A stretch of 64,000 bases of DNA from Neobacillus sp. YX16 (GCF_030123505.1 NZ_CP126115.1:2494001-2558000), one strand, 5' to 3'; positions 44,763-54,077 are shown, counted from the first letter of the stretch. Numbers and translations: made by a program. The notes: generated by a model from the sequence alone, not told the origin.

Positions 44763-45986
44763 TTACTGATTAGCTGTCATTTTTACTGGTTCTTTACTTA
44801 CTCCAAAGTGCTGTTTAATAATAAGGGAAGGGCCGCCAAGGTTTAATAAATAGCGAGCTTCAATTACCTGTTTCATGAAAGCACCAAATAATCCAGATAA
44901 TCTAAAGTTTCCAACTTTTCCTACTGCAGCAAAGGTTCCGATTGATGCAACAGATCCCTTGTGATGATATTCAAAAGCTGTCAATTTACCTCCTCTTAAC
45001 GTTGCAACAATATTTTTCGCACATACATCAGCTTCTTGGAGGGCAACCTGTGCTGTTGGAGGGAGAGCATTTTTTTCATCCTTCATGAATAAAGAACAGT
45101 CACCAATACTAAAGATGTTTTTTCTATCATTAACTCGAAGGAATGAATCTACTGGGAGTTTGCCTTTTTCAATAGGTAAGCCGCAGTTTTGTACAATTGG
45201 GTTGCCCTTAACCCCACAAGACCAAATTAATGTACGAGTTGGAATCTCGATATTATTTTCAAGTACAACCTTCTCAGGTGTACATTCTAAGATTTTGGTT
45301 GATATATACATTTTAATATTAAACTTTTCTAGCACCTCAGTTGTATATTGGATGGATTCCTTAGGGAAAAACGGAATAACAGATGCCGCAGCCTCTACTG
45401 CAACAATTTTTACATCCTCAAAAGGAACATCATATTTTTTACAAAGGTTAGGAAGTCCTTCTGCTAATTCACCTAACATTTCTATTCCTGTAAATCCGCC
45501 GCCAGCAACAACAAAGGTGAGGCGAGATGAATCTTTGTCTTCTTTATAAAGAGATAATTGTCTAATGATTTGATTATAAATGGCTTTTGTACTTCTAAAG
45601 CTGCGGATGGCAAAAGCATGTTCCTTAATTCCAGGAATTCCGAATGTTTCAATATCAAAACCTAAAGCAATTAATAGGTAATCATATTCTACAGTTTCGC
45701 CACCCTCAAGGTGTACCGCTTGCTTTGTTATATCTACCGCTGTAACACTGCCCTTTATAAAATTTGTTTTTTCAGGATTAATCAATTCTGGAATCTCCAT
45801 TGCAATTTGGCGATCAGCAGCAGTACCTGCTCCAGTTTTATGGAGTTGAGTTGTGATGTAGTGGTATCCATGTTTATTGATTAAAGTAACGTCTGCTTCC
45901 CCAGACTTTAATAACTTTTCTAGCTTTTTACTTGTGATGATTCCTCCGTAACCTGCTCCTAGTATCACTATTTTTGGTTTGCTCAT
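44763..45986 (-). CDS. ndh: Type II NADH dehydrogenase
   Basis: The 407-residue FAD enzyme has IVILGAGYGGIITSKKLEKLL at the N-terminus, a middle NAD motif FVVAGGGFTGIEMLGELAEG, and a late IFSIGDCSLF for FAD. It passes electrons from NADH to menaquinone without pumping protons. The longest frame starts at 46007, but the ATG at 45986, ten bases after AGGGAGA, gives MSKPKIVILGAGYGG. Two Rex-type sites lie upstream. Confidence 0.92.
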   Translation of the reverse strand: MSKPKIVILGAGYGGIITSKKLEKLLKSGEADVTLINKHGYHYITTQLHKTGAGTAADRQIAMEIPELINPEKTNFIKGSVTAVDITKQAVHLEGGETVEYDYLLIALGFDIETFGIPGIKEHAFAIRSFRSTKAIYNQIIRQLSLYKEDKDSSRLTFVVAGGGFTGIEMLGELAEGLPNLCKKYDVPFEDVKIVAVEAAASVIPFFPKESIQYTTEVLEKFNIKMYISTKILECTPEKVVLENNIEIPTRTLIWSCGVKGNPIVQNCGLPIEKGKLPVDSFLRVNDRKNIFSIGDCSLFMKDEKNALPPTAQVALQEADVCAKNIVATLRGGKLTAFEYHHKGSVASIGTFAAVGKVGNFRLSGLFGAFMKQVIEARYLLNLGGPSLIIKQHFGVSKEPVKMTANQ

Positions 45987-46030
45987 TTTCATGCATCTCC
46001 CTATCAAAAAATAAGTTTATCTACGATTAT

Positions 46031-46050
46031 AATGTGAAACTTTTCACATT
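46031..46050. promoter_or_regulatory. Rex-type operator 1
   Basis: AATGTGAAACTTTTCACATT is a near-perfect palindrome matching the Rex consensus TTGTGAA-N4-TTCACAA at the core. It lies 45 bases upstream of ndh. Confidence 0.75.
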
Positions 46051-46088
46051 ATCTTTTAAAAAAAATATAGAGCGATTTGCTCTTTAAC

Positions 46089-46107
46089 ATTGTGAAGTAT
46101 TTCACAT
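46089..46107. promoter_or_regulatory. Rex-type operator 2
   Basis: ATTGTGAAGTATTTCACAT has the Rex core TTGTGAA-N4-TTCACA. It is 58 bases from the first site, between ndh and the secreted-protein gene. Confidence 0.75.
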
Positions 46108-46279
46108 ATCTTATATATTCATAGAATACGATATCTCTTATGAAGAAACAAGTGGTATTTACTATTTAAATTTGTCGAATTGGTAAATTTTTTTCAACTT
46201 ACAGGGAATGATAAATTCGTGCCAATTTAAAAACTGGTTAAATATTTAACGAATATAGTAAGAAAGAAGGAGAATTGCG

Positions 46280-46864
46280 ATGAAAAAAAGAATGTTGATT
46301 ATCTTGCTAGGTTTAATACTAGCGATGCCAGGCTTTGCAATAGCGAATGTACAAACGCCAGGTGGAAGTGAAAAACCAGCAGTACCAGGCTCTCAGGATA
46401 AAGATAGAGAGAAGGAGACAGAAGAATGTGATTGTGAAAAACAGGAGCATAATCACAAAGACTGGCAGGCAAAAATGGCGGAGCGTGAAGAAAAACTGCT
46501 AGGATGGGTGGATCAATTTACCCCTGATAAAAAAGCAGAATGGACAAAGGTATTAGCTGAGAAAAAGGAATTAAGAAACAAGTGGCTAAGTCCTGAAAAT
46601 GCTAAGAAACGAGAAAAGTGGAAGCAAGAAAAAATGTCGAAGATTCAAGAGTTAAAAAAACAGTTAGATGAAGGAAAAATAACCAAAGAGGAATTTGTTC
46701 AAAGAGCTCACGGCGGTAAAGCGATGGGTCATTGGAAAACCTTCCATGACCTAAAGACTTCAGTTGAGGCGAAAAATGATAAGCGGGCAGCAGAATTATT
46801 AAATCAACTTCTCGAACAGTCGAAGCAACATAATGATAAAATAAAGACCATGTTAGCAGAATAG
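46280..46864 (+). CDS. Secreted hypothetical protein, DUF2680-like
   Basis: The 194-residue protein has a signal peptide (KKRMLIILLGLILAMPGFA with a likely cleavage near residue 22), then a Gly/Pro/Lys/Glu linker with CDC, and a Lys/Glu-rich helical body. It is like the DUF2680 group of Bacillus, from memory. It is probably exported or wall-attached. The ATG follows AGAAGGAGA. A small gene follows 18 bases on. Confidence 0.65.
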   Translation: MKKRMLIILLGLILAMPGFAIANVQTPGGSEKPAVPGSQDKDREKETEECDCEKQEHNHKDWQAKMAEREEKLLGWVDQFTPDKKAEWTKVLAEKKELRNKWLSPENAKKREKWKQEKMSKIQELKKQLDEGKITKEEFVQRAHGGKAMGHWKTFHDLKTSVEAKNDKRAAELLNQLLEQSKQHNDKIKTMLAE

Positions 46865-46882
46865 AATTGTGGGGTTGATCAC

Positions 46883-47008
46883 TTGGCAAGAAATAGATTG
46901 TTATTGACAACAGCTGCATTGGGAGCAGCATATCTACTGAGAAATGATAAAGCTCGGAAGAAAATATTGAACCAACTTCAGAACTTTGCGGATAAATCGC
47001 GAAGGTAA
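46883..47008 (+). CDS. Small basic membrane-associated protein (41 residues)
   Basis: TTG 46883 starts a frame reading MARNRLLLTTAALGAAYLL, then RNDKARKKILNQLQNFADK and a stop at 47006-47008. One hydrophobic helix is followed by a basic tail. GGGGTTGA lies just before the start. It is 18 bases after the secreted-protein gene and is probably cotranscribed. No family recognised. Confidence 0.6.
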   Translation: MARNRLLLTTAALGAAYLLRNDKARKKILNQLQNFADKSRR

Positions 47009-47046
47009 AAAATGCAAGCTGCGATAATGCAGCTTGCATTTTTTTA
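47008..47046. terminator. Bidirectional terminator
   Basis: AAAATGCAAGCTGC pairs with GCAGCTTGCATTTT around GATAAT, with flanking A and T runs. Confidence 0.9.
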
Positions 47047-47259
47047 TTTCTTTAATTCAATCTTTTCCTTTTGTGCCTCTTTTAAATCATCCTTAAACTC
47101 TTCCTTAATGTCGTTCGTAATTCCATCTGTTGCACGCTTGAATTCACGAAGGGATTTACCAAATGCACGGCCAATTTCAGGCAGTTTATTCGGTCCAAAG
47201 ACAATTAATGCAAGCACTAGAATTAAGATTAATCCTGGTACACCAATGTTAGAAAACAT
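47044..47259 (-). CDS. tatA: Sec-independent translocase subunit TatA
   Basis: The 71-residue protein has the TatA pattern: an N-terminal helix [35 protein letters not shown] with the FGP hinge and an amphipathic helix, then a charged tail. It forms the Tat pore. A tatC is not in the window, so the partner lies elsewhere. Confidence 0.93.
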   Translation of the reverse strand: MFSNIGVPGLILILVLALIVFGPNKLPEIGRAFGKSLREFKRATDGITNDIKEEFKDDLKEAQKEKIELKK

Positions 47260-47279
47260 ACCTAACCTCCTTTAATTTG

Positions 47280-48329
47280 TTAAATAACTAATTTAGATTG
47301 GACGTACTGTAATAAAAGCTTTGCTGTATTTTCAATCGATGATTCATGTGTCCGTTCAAAAGCATGGGAGGAATCTATTCCAGGACCTATTAACCCGTGT
47401 ACGATGTCGTGCCCAGCGCGAATGGCTGCTGAGGCATCGGACCCATAGAAAGGGTAGATGTCGAGTTTGTATTCGATACTGTTTTCTTCTGCCAGCCGCA
47501 CCAAATTCTTGCGAAGTGCATAGTGGTATGGTCCGCTTGCGTCCTTCACACAAATAGATACTGTGTATTCATCGGTTGATTGGCCATCCCCCATCGCGCC
47601 CATATCAACGGCTAAATACTCAACAGTTTCAGGTGGAATGTTTGAATTTCCACCATAACCAATTTCCTCATTGTTCGAAATTAAGAAATGGGTCGTGTAA
47701 GGTAATTGAATGTTCTCATTTTTTAATTGCTTCATTAATTGAAGTAATATGGCAACACTTGCTTTATCATCTAAATGTCGAGATTTAATAAAACCGCTTG
47801 GAGTCACCTCTACCCGTGGGTCAAAGGATACGAAATCACCAACCTCAATTCCAAGCGCTCTAATTTCATTTGCATTATGTACTTTTTCATCCAGTCTAAT
47901 TTCCATGTTGTCTTGGTTACGTTCCGCTTTTCCAGCGTCTTTGTAAACATGGACAGAGGTTTGGTGCATAAGGATTGTCCCCGTATATTTCTTACCGTTG
48001 CTTGTTTCTATTTGGCAGTATTCACCTTCAATCGAGTTAAATTTAAATCCGCCAATCAAGTCAATCTTTAGTCTGCCGTTTGATTTAATTTCCTTAACCA
48101 TGGCGCCAAGAGTATCAACGTGAGCAGTAAGCATACGATGCTGGCTAGTATCTATTCCAGTTATTGTTGCGATAAGGCCGCCTTTTCGGTTTCTTTTTGT
48201 TTCAATGTTTAAATCTGCAAGGTATTTTTCAACGTAGGAAATGACTTCATTGGTATTTCCTGATGGACTAGGGATTGATACTAAATCCACCAATAATTTC
48301 ATTGTTTCCTCTGTGTTCTTGTTTGTCAA
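47280..48329 (-). CDS. M42 family aminopeptidase/endoglucanase-like
   Basis: The 349-residue protein has the M42 two-metal signature: MLTAHVDTLG (His70, Asp72), SRHLDDKASVA, the catalytic ISNNEEIGYGG, VDMGAMGDG, and the last metal ligand in DSSHAFERTH. It is a cytoplasmic aminopeptidase relative. The TTG start at 48329 follows AAGGGGGA. It is 21 bases before tatA on the minus strand, so the two may be cotranscribed. Confidence 0.9.
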   Translation of the reverse strand: MTNKNTEETMKLLVDLVSIPSPSGNTNEVISYVEKYLADLNIETKRNRKGGLIATITGIDTSQHRMLTAHVDTLGAMVKEIKSNGRLKIDLIGGFKFNSIEGEYCQIETSNGKKYTGTILMHQTSVHVYKDAGKAERNQDNMEIRLDEKVHNANEIRALGIEVGDFVSFDPRVEVTPSGFIKSRHLDDKASVAILLQLMKQLKNENIQLPYTTHFLISNNEEIGYGGNSNIPPETVEYLAVDMGAMGDGQSTDEYTVSICVKDASGPYHYALRKNLVRLAEENSIEYKLDIYPFYGSDASAAIRAGHDIVHGLIGPGIDSSHAFERTHESSIENTAKLLLQYVQSKLVI

Positions 48330-48536
48330 AGCTTTATCCCCCTTTTAGTAACACTCATACCTATTATAACATTTTATAGAAAAATCATTTGAAATCAAAT
48401 TCCGTCAACTTTTTTAGTGTGCTTGCATAGTGTAGGAAGTGTGGATTTTTCCTAAAGAAGGATAAGGGTCTATAATATGGAAATAAAATGAATAATTAAA
48501 ATTATCGAATAATTAAAGAGCATATGGGGGAGAAAA

Positions 48537-48848
48537 ATGACCAGATTTGAACTATATCACCAAAAATCAAGGCAAATTTCCTGGAAGGGACCAATTTATT
48601 TCTTACTCACTTTTATCATAGTAACAGCGGGCTTCTTTGTATTTCGATATTACTATCTTAGCACAATAAAAATTGAATCACCTGATGAGAATCTAGGTTC
48701 CCAAGTAGTCATCCACCTGCCAGACGGAAAAGAGGTATTTACCTATGAAAATTATATTTTTGAAAAGGATGGAAGGACATACTATAAGGGTGAGCGTAAT
48801 ACCATTGATTTAACAGGGGGTACGGTTATCTACGAAAATTGGGAATAA
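48537..48848 (+). CDS. Hypothetical protein with one membrane helix
   Basis: The 103-residue protein has a helix at about residues 20-40 and a short outer beta-like domain with VVIHLPDGKEVFTYENYIFEKD. No family recalled. The ATG at 48537 follows GGGGGAG. It has its own terminator. Confidence 0.6.
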   Translation: MTRFELYHQKSRQISWKGPIYFLLTFIIVTAGFFVFRYYYLSTIKIESPDENLGSQVVIHLPDGKEVFTYENYIFEKDGRTYYKGERNTIDLTGGTVIYENWE

Positions 48849-48850
48849 CA

Positions 48851-48881
48851 AAAAAAGACTAAGCGGACTAGTCTTTTTTTT
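48851..48881. terminator. Bidirectional terminator
   Basis: AAAAAAGACT pairs with AGTCTTTTTTT around the sequence AAGCGGACT. Confidence 0.8.
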
Positions 48882-48882
48882 A

Positions 48883-49833
48883 TTACTTGAACCATCCCTT
48901 CTTTTTAAACCACAGAGACATTCCTAATACTACTAAAAACATTAATAATAAAGTGGAAAAATAACCATATTTCCATGTTAATTCAGGCATGTAGTGAAAG
49001 TTCATCCCATATATACCCGCGATAAAGGTAAGTGGCATAAATAGGGTAGTAATAACCGTAAGGACCTTCATCACATGATTAGTTTGATGTGAATTTAAAG
49101 AAATATAGCTGTCTCGGATATCAGACGCTAATTCTCGATTTGCTTCAACCATTTCAGTTAGTTTTAAAAGATGGTCATGAATGTCAGAGAAATATTCAAT
49201 TTTTATCTGCATCCCTGACATCCTTTGGGAGTTTATGATTCGATAAACTAAATCTCTCATTGGGGTAATAGTATGTCGCAACGATAGAAGATCATGTCTT
49301 GTATCAAACAAAACTTCTAATAATGCTTCCATGGATCTACCTTTAGAATTTTCATCTATTTCATTTAAGGTATCTTCCACTTGATAGACAAGTGGGAAGT
49401 AATTGTCTACCATTTTGTCTAAGACATGGTATAACACTTGAGAAGGATTCCATTTTCTAGCTTTTGTTGAAAGAGATAGTCTGTCCCATACCTCAGCAAT
49501 CTCGGGAGATTGGTGGTGATGAAAGGTAACGATATATTGTTCTGTAAGGAAAAAATTAATTTCTTCTTTTGTTAAGGTGAGTGGATTTAAAGCTTGTGTA
49601 ACAAAAAAAGTATTTTCCTCATAGTAATCTAGCTTAGGTCGCTGCAGTGTATAGATACAATCCTCGATTGCCAAAGGGTGGAAATGAAGGGGATCATTTA
49701 ATACCTCAATTTCGCTTTGAGTAGGCTGCTGAAAATCAATCCAATACCATAAATAATCTCCCTGGATTAACTCTTTTGGCTGAAGGTCGTGAATGAATTG
49801 ATAATTTTGATTAACTGCAATGGTTCTAATCAT
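48883..49833 (-). CDS. corA: CorA family magnesium transporter
   Basis: The 316-residue protein has a large cytoplasmic N-terminal part, a long helical stalk, and two C-terminal membrane helices with the signature YGMNFHYMPEL. ATG 49833 follows AAGGTG; GTG 49842 is possible. CorA proteins form pentamers that carry Mg2+ and sometimes Co2+ or Ni2+. Monocistronic. Confidence 0.9.
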   Translation of the reverse strand: MIRTIAVNQNYQFIHDLQPKELIQGDYLWYWIDFQQPTQSEIEVLNDPLHFHPLAIEDCIYTLQRPKLDYYEENTFFVTQALNPLTLTKEEINFFLTEQYIVTFHHHQSPEIAEVWDRLSLSTKARKWNPSQVLYHVLDKMVDNYFPLVYQVEDTLNEIDENSKGRSMEALLEVLFDTRHDLLSLRHTITPMRDLVYRIINSQRMSGMQIKIEYFSDIHDHLLKLTEMVEANRELASDIRDSYISLNSHQTNHVMKVLTVITTLFMPLTFIAGIYGMNFHYMPELTWKYGYFSTLLLMFLVVLGMSLWFKKKGWFK

Positions 49834-50048
49834 CTTAAACACCTTATTTCATTTTCTGTTATTTAGAATTCTCCATTACATAATCATAACGATATATCGC
49901 GCTTTTTACAAAAATAAATGATACTTATTTGCGGAATAAAAATCCAAACTTTTAATAAAAGATGGGAACCTGGCAGCATTTATATCCATAATAAAAAGTA
50001 TGGTAAATGTAGATGTTTAGATTTCAAACACAGAATTATTGGAATAAG

Positions 50049-50080
50049 AATAGGCATTCCTATTGGAATGCCTATTTTTT
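50049..50080. terminator. Hairpin at the end of the radical SAM gene
   Basis: AATAGGCATTCC pairs with GGAATGCCTATT around TATT, followed by T on the plus strand. It also closes the minus-strand gene. Confidence 0.65.
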
Positions 50081-50081
50081 A

Positions 50082-51257
50082 TTAAACGGTCTGTTCAGAT
50101 TTTTTTCTCATTGCTAGAGGGATATAAACACAGAAAGGTTCGCTTTCCATATAGTCTCCTGTTACCGCATATGTTCTAGAACGGGATCCGCCGCAAATTT
50201 TATTAAATTCGCAAACTCCGCATTTACCTTTATAGTTATCAGGCTGTCTAAGGTCTTTAAAGACTTTTGCTTCACGATATATTTCTGCTAACGGGGTTTC
50301 ACGGATATTACCGCCAACGATAGGCAGCAATCCACTTGGCATTACATCCCCAATGTGGTTAACGAAGGCAAAGCCATTTCCGTCATTTACACCCTTTGGT
50401 GCACGTTTTAAGCCATCGTGCATCGAAGCGAAATCAGTAGTGATTGAGTCTTCGTAGCGAATTTCACCTTTTTCAATAACGTGGTCACGTGCTTTTTCTT
50501 GTAATACAACACGACGGTAATGCTGTGCTGCAGTTGTTTTAATGTCATAAGGAGCTGTTTTACTGAGCTGGTACAACCAACGGAATACCTTTTCATGCTC
50601 GGCTGGAGTAATACATGCATCCATTTGACCGCGTCCTGTCGGAACCAGTAAGAAGATGTACCACATGACGGCGCCAAGCTCTTCAACTAGCTTAGACATT
50701 TCTTCAAGATGGTCATAATTGTAACGAGAGATAACTGTATTGATTTGCAGAGGCATTCCTAATTCGTTTAAGTACTTGATTTTTTCAATCGTCAGATCGA
50801 AGGAACCTGGCACACCACGGAATTTGTCGTGAATCTCTGCTGTCGGTGCGTCAAGACTTAAGCCCCAGCGTGAAAGACCAACCTCCTTTGCACGTTGCAT
50901 TTTTTCCTTAGTAACATTCGGAGTTGCGCTAGGAGTCATACTAACACGCATACCTTTTTTAACTGCATAGTCAGCAAGTTCAAAAAGGTCTTCGCGCATC
51001 ATACAATCCCCGCCTGAAAATACTAGCATTGGATTGTCCATTTCATAAATTTGATCAATTAAATTTATTCCTTCTTCATGTGTTAATTCACGAGGATCTG
51101 GAGTTAGCTGGGCATCAGCGCGGCAGTGAACACATTTCAGCTGGCATGCGCGTGTTACTTCCCAAATGACAATAAACGGGTTAATGTCATAATCAATTTT
51201 TTTCATTCCATGTGGATGTCCCATTGCATGTGGATGTCCTTTACTTAGTCCTTGCAT
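50082..51257 (-). CDS. Radical SAM/SPASM domain protein (TIGR04053-like)
   Basis: The 391-residue protein has the radical SAM cluster CQLKCVHC at residues 37-44, then LVFSGGDCMMREDL, and a C-terminal SPASM-like set CGVCEFNKICGGSR for an extra iron-sulfur site. The N-terminus is His-rich (KGHPHAMGHPHGM) and may bind metal. It resembles the haem-biosynthesis AhbD and TIGR04053 groups, but I cannot tell which. The ATG at 51257 follows GGTGATAAG; the GTG at 51269 is less likely. Confidence 0.85.
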   Translation of the reverse strand: MQGLSKGHPHAMGHPHGMKKIDYDINPFIVIWEVTRACQLKCVHCRADAQLTPDPRELTHEEGINLIDQIYEMDNPMLVFSGGDCMMREDLFELADYAVKKGMRVSMTPSATPNVTKEKMQRAKEVGLSRWGLSLDAPTAEIHDKFRGVPGSFDLTIEKIKYLNELGMPLQINTVISRYNYDHLEEMSKLVEELGAVMWYIFLLVPTGRGQMDACITPAEHEKVFRWLYQLSKTAPYDIKTTAAQHYRRVVLQEKARDHVIEKGEIRYEDSITTDFASMHDGLKRAPKGVNDGNGFAFVNHIGDVMPSGLLPIVGGNIRETPLAEIYREAKVFKDLRQPDNYKGKCGVCEFNKICGGSRSRTYAVTGDYMESEPFCVYIPLAMRKKSEQTV

Positions 51258-51628
51258 ACTTATCACCAAGATTCATAATATTTTTAAACCAATTAAAAAC
51301 CATAAAAATTGTTTCTATAGGTTTATTATAAATTTGTCCTTTCGTTGTGCATGAAATGATTGTTACAATATTTCATAAGGTTTGTTACAAATTTTCTACA
51401 ATCCTTTTTCAATAAAATACCAAACTCCTAATTTCGTTTTTGTATTTAATAGATAAAGTGATCTTAAATCCTTTATGGATAAGGGTTGGAACTTTTTCTA
51501 AGGTTTGTTACTAGAGGGCTTTCATTTCCGCATTAGGGAAATCCTTCCTAATTACCCAAATGTTTAGGATGTAATCAAATAGGCTTTCTCCTTTATGATG
51601 TATGTACTACGATTGAAGGAGACCTACA
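51258..51628. other. Divergent promoter region between the radical SAM and LysM genes
   Basis: No frame is supported in these 370 AT-rich bases. AAGGTTTGTTAC occurs twice, at 51377-51388 and 51500-51511. Promoters for the two divergent genes must lie here; I could not assign them firmly. Confidence 0.35.
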
Positions 51629-52411
51629 ATGAAAAAACATTTACTGACAGTCGCGGCAGCTGCCGGCATATTGTTTACCTCTTTTGGTGGATCTGTTAGT
51701 GCGCATGAGAATGTCTATACAGTTAAATCAGGAGACACGCTTTGGAGAATCTCGCAAAATAATAATCTATCAGTTGCGAATTTAAAAGAATGGAATAAAC
51801 TGACCAGCGACAGCCTCTATGTGAACCAAAAACTATCATTATTGGCACCTCACACACATGAAACTCAATCTGTTTCCACTTACACTGTACAAAAAGGGGA
51901 TACATTATGGGGAATTTCCACACGTCATAAGCTAACAGTTGCACAGCTAAAATCTCTTAATTACATGACCTCCGATACCATTTATGTTGGACAAGTCCTT
52001 AAAGTTTCTGGTGCCGCTGAAACTCCGGCGCCGTCTCAAATTTCTACTGTTTCAAAAGCGCAAATGGTGATAACAGAAGCCAAGAAATATATCGGCACAC
52101 CTTACCTATGGGGGGGAAATACTCCAGCTGGTTTTGACTGCAGCGGCTTCTCAAAATACGTTTTTGAAAAAGTAGGAATCTCTCTTCCAAGAACAGCAGC
52201 AACACAGTTTTCTGGTCTTAAGACGGTTAGCAGCCCAAGCTTGGGTGACCTTGTTTTCTTTTCAACCTATGCACCTGGTCCTAGTCATTTAGGAATTTAC
52301 ATTGGTGATAACAAATTCATTCATGCCGGTACATCTACAGGTGTAACGATTACCGATATGAATAATCCATATTGGAAACCTAGATATCTAGGGGCAAGAA
52401 CAGCATTTTAA
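51629..52411 (+). CDS. Secreted LysM-LysM-NlpC/P60 wall hydrolase
   Basis: The 260-residue protein has a signal peptide (cleavage near SVSA-HEN at about residue 25) and two LysM repeats (YTVKSGDTLWRISQNNNLS and YTVQKGDTLWGISTRHKLT). The C-terminal NlpC/P60 domain has a catalytic Cys in GFDCSGFSKYV, a His in SHLGIYIGDN and another in FIHAG. This is the D,L-endopeptidase layout of LytE/LytF, which cuts D-Glu-diaminopimelate bonds in the wall. GGAG precedes the ATG. Confidence 0.93.
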   Translation: MKKHLLTVAAAAGILFTSFGGSVSAHENVYTVKSGDTLWRISQNNNLSVANLKEWNKLTSDSLYVNQKLSLLAPHTHETQSVSTYTVQKGDTLWGISTRHKLTVAQLKSLNYMTSDTIYVGQVLKVSGAAETPAPSQISTVSKAQMVITEAKKYIGTPYLWGGNTPAGFDCSGFSKYVFEKVGISLPRTAATQFSGLKTVSSPSLGDLVFFSTYAPGPSHLGIYIGDNKFIHAGTSTGVTITDMNNPYWKPRYLGARTAF

Positions 52412-52424
52412 TAGAACGAAAACA

Positions 52425-52454
52425 ACCTTTATCAAACGATAAAGGTCTTTTTTT
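52425..52454 (+). terminator. Terminator of the LysM hydrolase gene
   Basis: ACCTTTATC pairs with GATAAAGGT around AAAC, followed by CTTTTTTT. Confidence 0.85.
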
Positions 52455-52543
52455 GTTCAAAAAATCTGATAATTTATTGTTTATGAAAGGGGATTTTACC
52501 TTTATACTTAACTATGAAGAGTAAATTAGATTAGGAGAAATTG

Positions 52544-53173
52544 ATGTTTAAAAGAATGCTCAGCATATCATTATTATTTATTGTCATTGCCATTGGCTTT
52601 TTGCAAAAGGATGAATTACTTACATTAATAAAGTCAGGCGGAATCTTTTCAACTTTCATCAGCATTCTTTTTGTTGCGATATGCGTCTTTTTTCCTGTTA
52701 TTCCTTTTCCAGTCCTAGCTGGTGTTATTGGCGGTGTATTTGGAACGACTCAAGGAGTAATCGTCACCATGACGGGAGCGATGGCTGGAACTATGAGTTT
52801 CTACTTTTTAAGCAGGTACGGTTTCCGGGATTATGCACAATCTAAGTTAATGAAATATCCGAAAGTCCAGGAATACGAGGACCTTCTTAATCGAAATTCA
52901 TTTGTGGCTATTTTAACCTGCAGACTGATTCCAATCATCCCAGCGCCTGTTATCAACATCATTTGTGGTTTGAGTAACGTCAATTGGCTGATATTTTTTA
53001 CCGCTTCCACGATAGGGAAGATACCAAACATCTTGATTTTATCATTTGCGGGTGCTTCTTTTAGCAGTAACAAGCTGTTTTCTTTTGGTCTATATGGCGG
53101 CTATATTCTCATTCTAATCCTAATTAATTTTGTGATCATGTATCGTAAAATGGCAAAGGAATCTGAGGACTAA
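52544..53173 (+). CDS. TVP38/TMEM64 (VTT) family membrane protein
   Basis: The 209-residue protein has five or six helices and the VTT-domain segments FPVIPFPVLAGVIGGVFGTTQG, GTMSFYFLSRYGFRDYA and CRLIPIIPAPVINIICGLSNV. Relatives are thought to move or flip lipids. ATG 52544 lies six bases after AGGAG. It overlaps the next, opposite-strand gene by four bases at the 3' end. Confidence 0.88.
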   Translation: MFKRMLSISLLFIVIAIGFLQKDELLTLIKSGGIFSTFISILFVAICVFFPVIPFPVLAGVIGGVFGTTQGVIVTMTGAMAGTMSFYFLSRYGFRDYAQSKLMKYPKVQEYEDLLNRNSFVAILTCRLIPIIPAPVINIICGLSNVNWLIFFTASTIGKIPNILILSFAGASFSSNKLFSFGLYGGYILILILINFVIMYRKMAKESED

Positions 53174-53517
53174 ACAATGTATTTTACTGGAAGATCTTTA
53201 TCTTCAATTGTAATGACTTCTTTAAAAAAGCTTTTTAGAATAAACCATCGGGCTGGGTATGTATTCATAAAATCTTCCATTACTAAAGGAGAGTATTGGA
53301 TTAAACAATCAAGATAGCTTCTATGCTTTTTTAGATCATGTAATAGTGCATGTGGAACGGTGTAGCAGTCATAAATTTGAAAAGGATTTAATTTTACCAC
53401 TTCGATTTTATGTTTTTGTATGTATGGTAATATAGATTGTTCTTGAAGTTTAAAGCTTTCTTCCTTCGAAAGCCCCTTTAAACTTATCCGATCATTAATA
53501 AAGTAGATTCCTTTCAT
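53170..53517 (-). CDS. Hypothetical protein
   Basis: The 115-residue soluble protein begins MKGIYFINDRISLKGLS and continues with KEESFKLQEQSILPYIQKHKIEVVKL. That opening has a faint likeness to the first strand and helix of serine recombinases, but the catalytic Arg-Ser pattern and the rest of the fold are missing. A GAGGTG site precedes the ATG. It converges with the VTT gene. Function unknown. Confidence 0.55.
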   Translation of the reverse strand: MKGIYFINDRISLKGLSKEESFKLQEQSILPYIQKHKIEVVKLNPFQIYDCYTVPHALLHDLKKHRSYLDCLIQYSPLVMEDFMNTYPARWFILKSFFKEVITIEDKDLPVKYIV

Positions 53518-53633
53518 ACCATGACACCTCTTTCTCTAGTGTTTTGGTATTGTTATTGACAGCTGAGGAAGGAAGTATACTTCAGTAATAACAAGATAGT
53601 AGTTTATTCCTAATTTATGGAAGGTGATGGAAC

Positions 53634-54077
53634 ATGGATAGTTGGGAAAAAGATGGATTTATTCTTAGTACAGATAAGCAATATCTTGATACTGATGTGA
53701 TTCACCATTTTTTGAGTGTTGATTCATACTGGGCTAAAGGTATCACGATGGAAAAAGTAAAGAAATCGGTAGAGAAATCCTCGATTTGCTTTGGAATGTA
53801 TGAGGGTGATCCTTCAAAAGGGAAAGCGAAGCAAATTGGTTTTGTCCGTGCGGTAACAGATTTTGTAAGATTCGCTTGGATAATGGATGTATTTGTCCTT
53901 CCTGAATATAGAGGAAGAGGCTTATCGAAATGGATGATGGAAACGATGGTAGGGCAATCCGAACTAAAAGATGTTCGGAAAATGATGTTATGTACTTATG
54001 ACGCCCATGGTTTATATGAACAATACGGTTTTCAAACACTCGATGACCCTGAAATCTTTATGCAAAGAAAAATATAG
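53634..54077 (+). CDS. GNAT acetyltransferase
   Basis: The 147-residue protein has a GNAT core: QIGFVRAVTDFVRFAWIMDVFVLPEYRGRGLSKWMMETM with the acetyl-CoA pyrophosphate loop RGRGLSKW. The N-terminal part carries ISTDKQYLD-type strands. Substrate unknown. AAGGTGATGG precedes the ATG. Confidence 0.85.
   Translation: MDSWEKDGFILSTDKQYLDTDVIHHFLSVDSYWAKGITMEKVKKSVEKSSICFGMYEGDPSKGKAKQIGFVRAVTDFVRFAWIMDVFVLPEYRGRGLSKWMMETMVGQSELKDVRKMMLCTYDAHGLYEQYGFQTLDDPEIFMQRKI

Noticed and set aside
53170..53517. Serine recombinase
   Set aside because: Only the first strand and helix look faintly alike; catalytic residues are missing.
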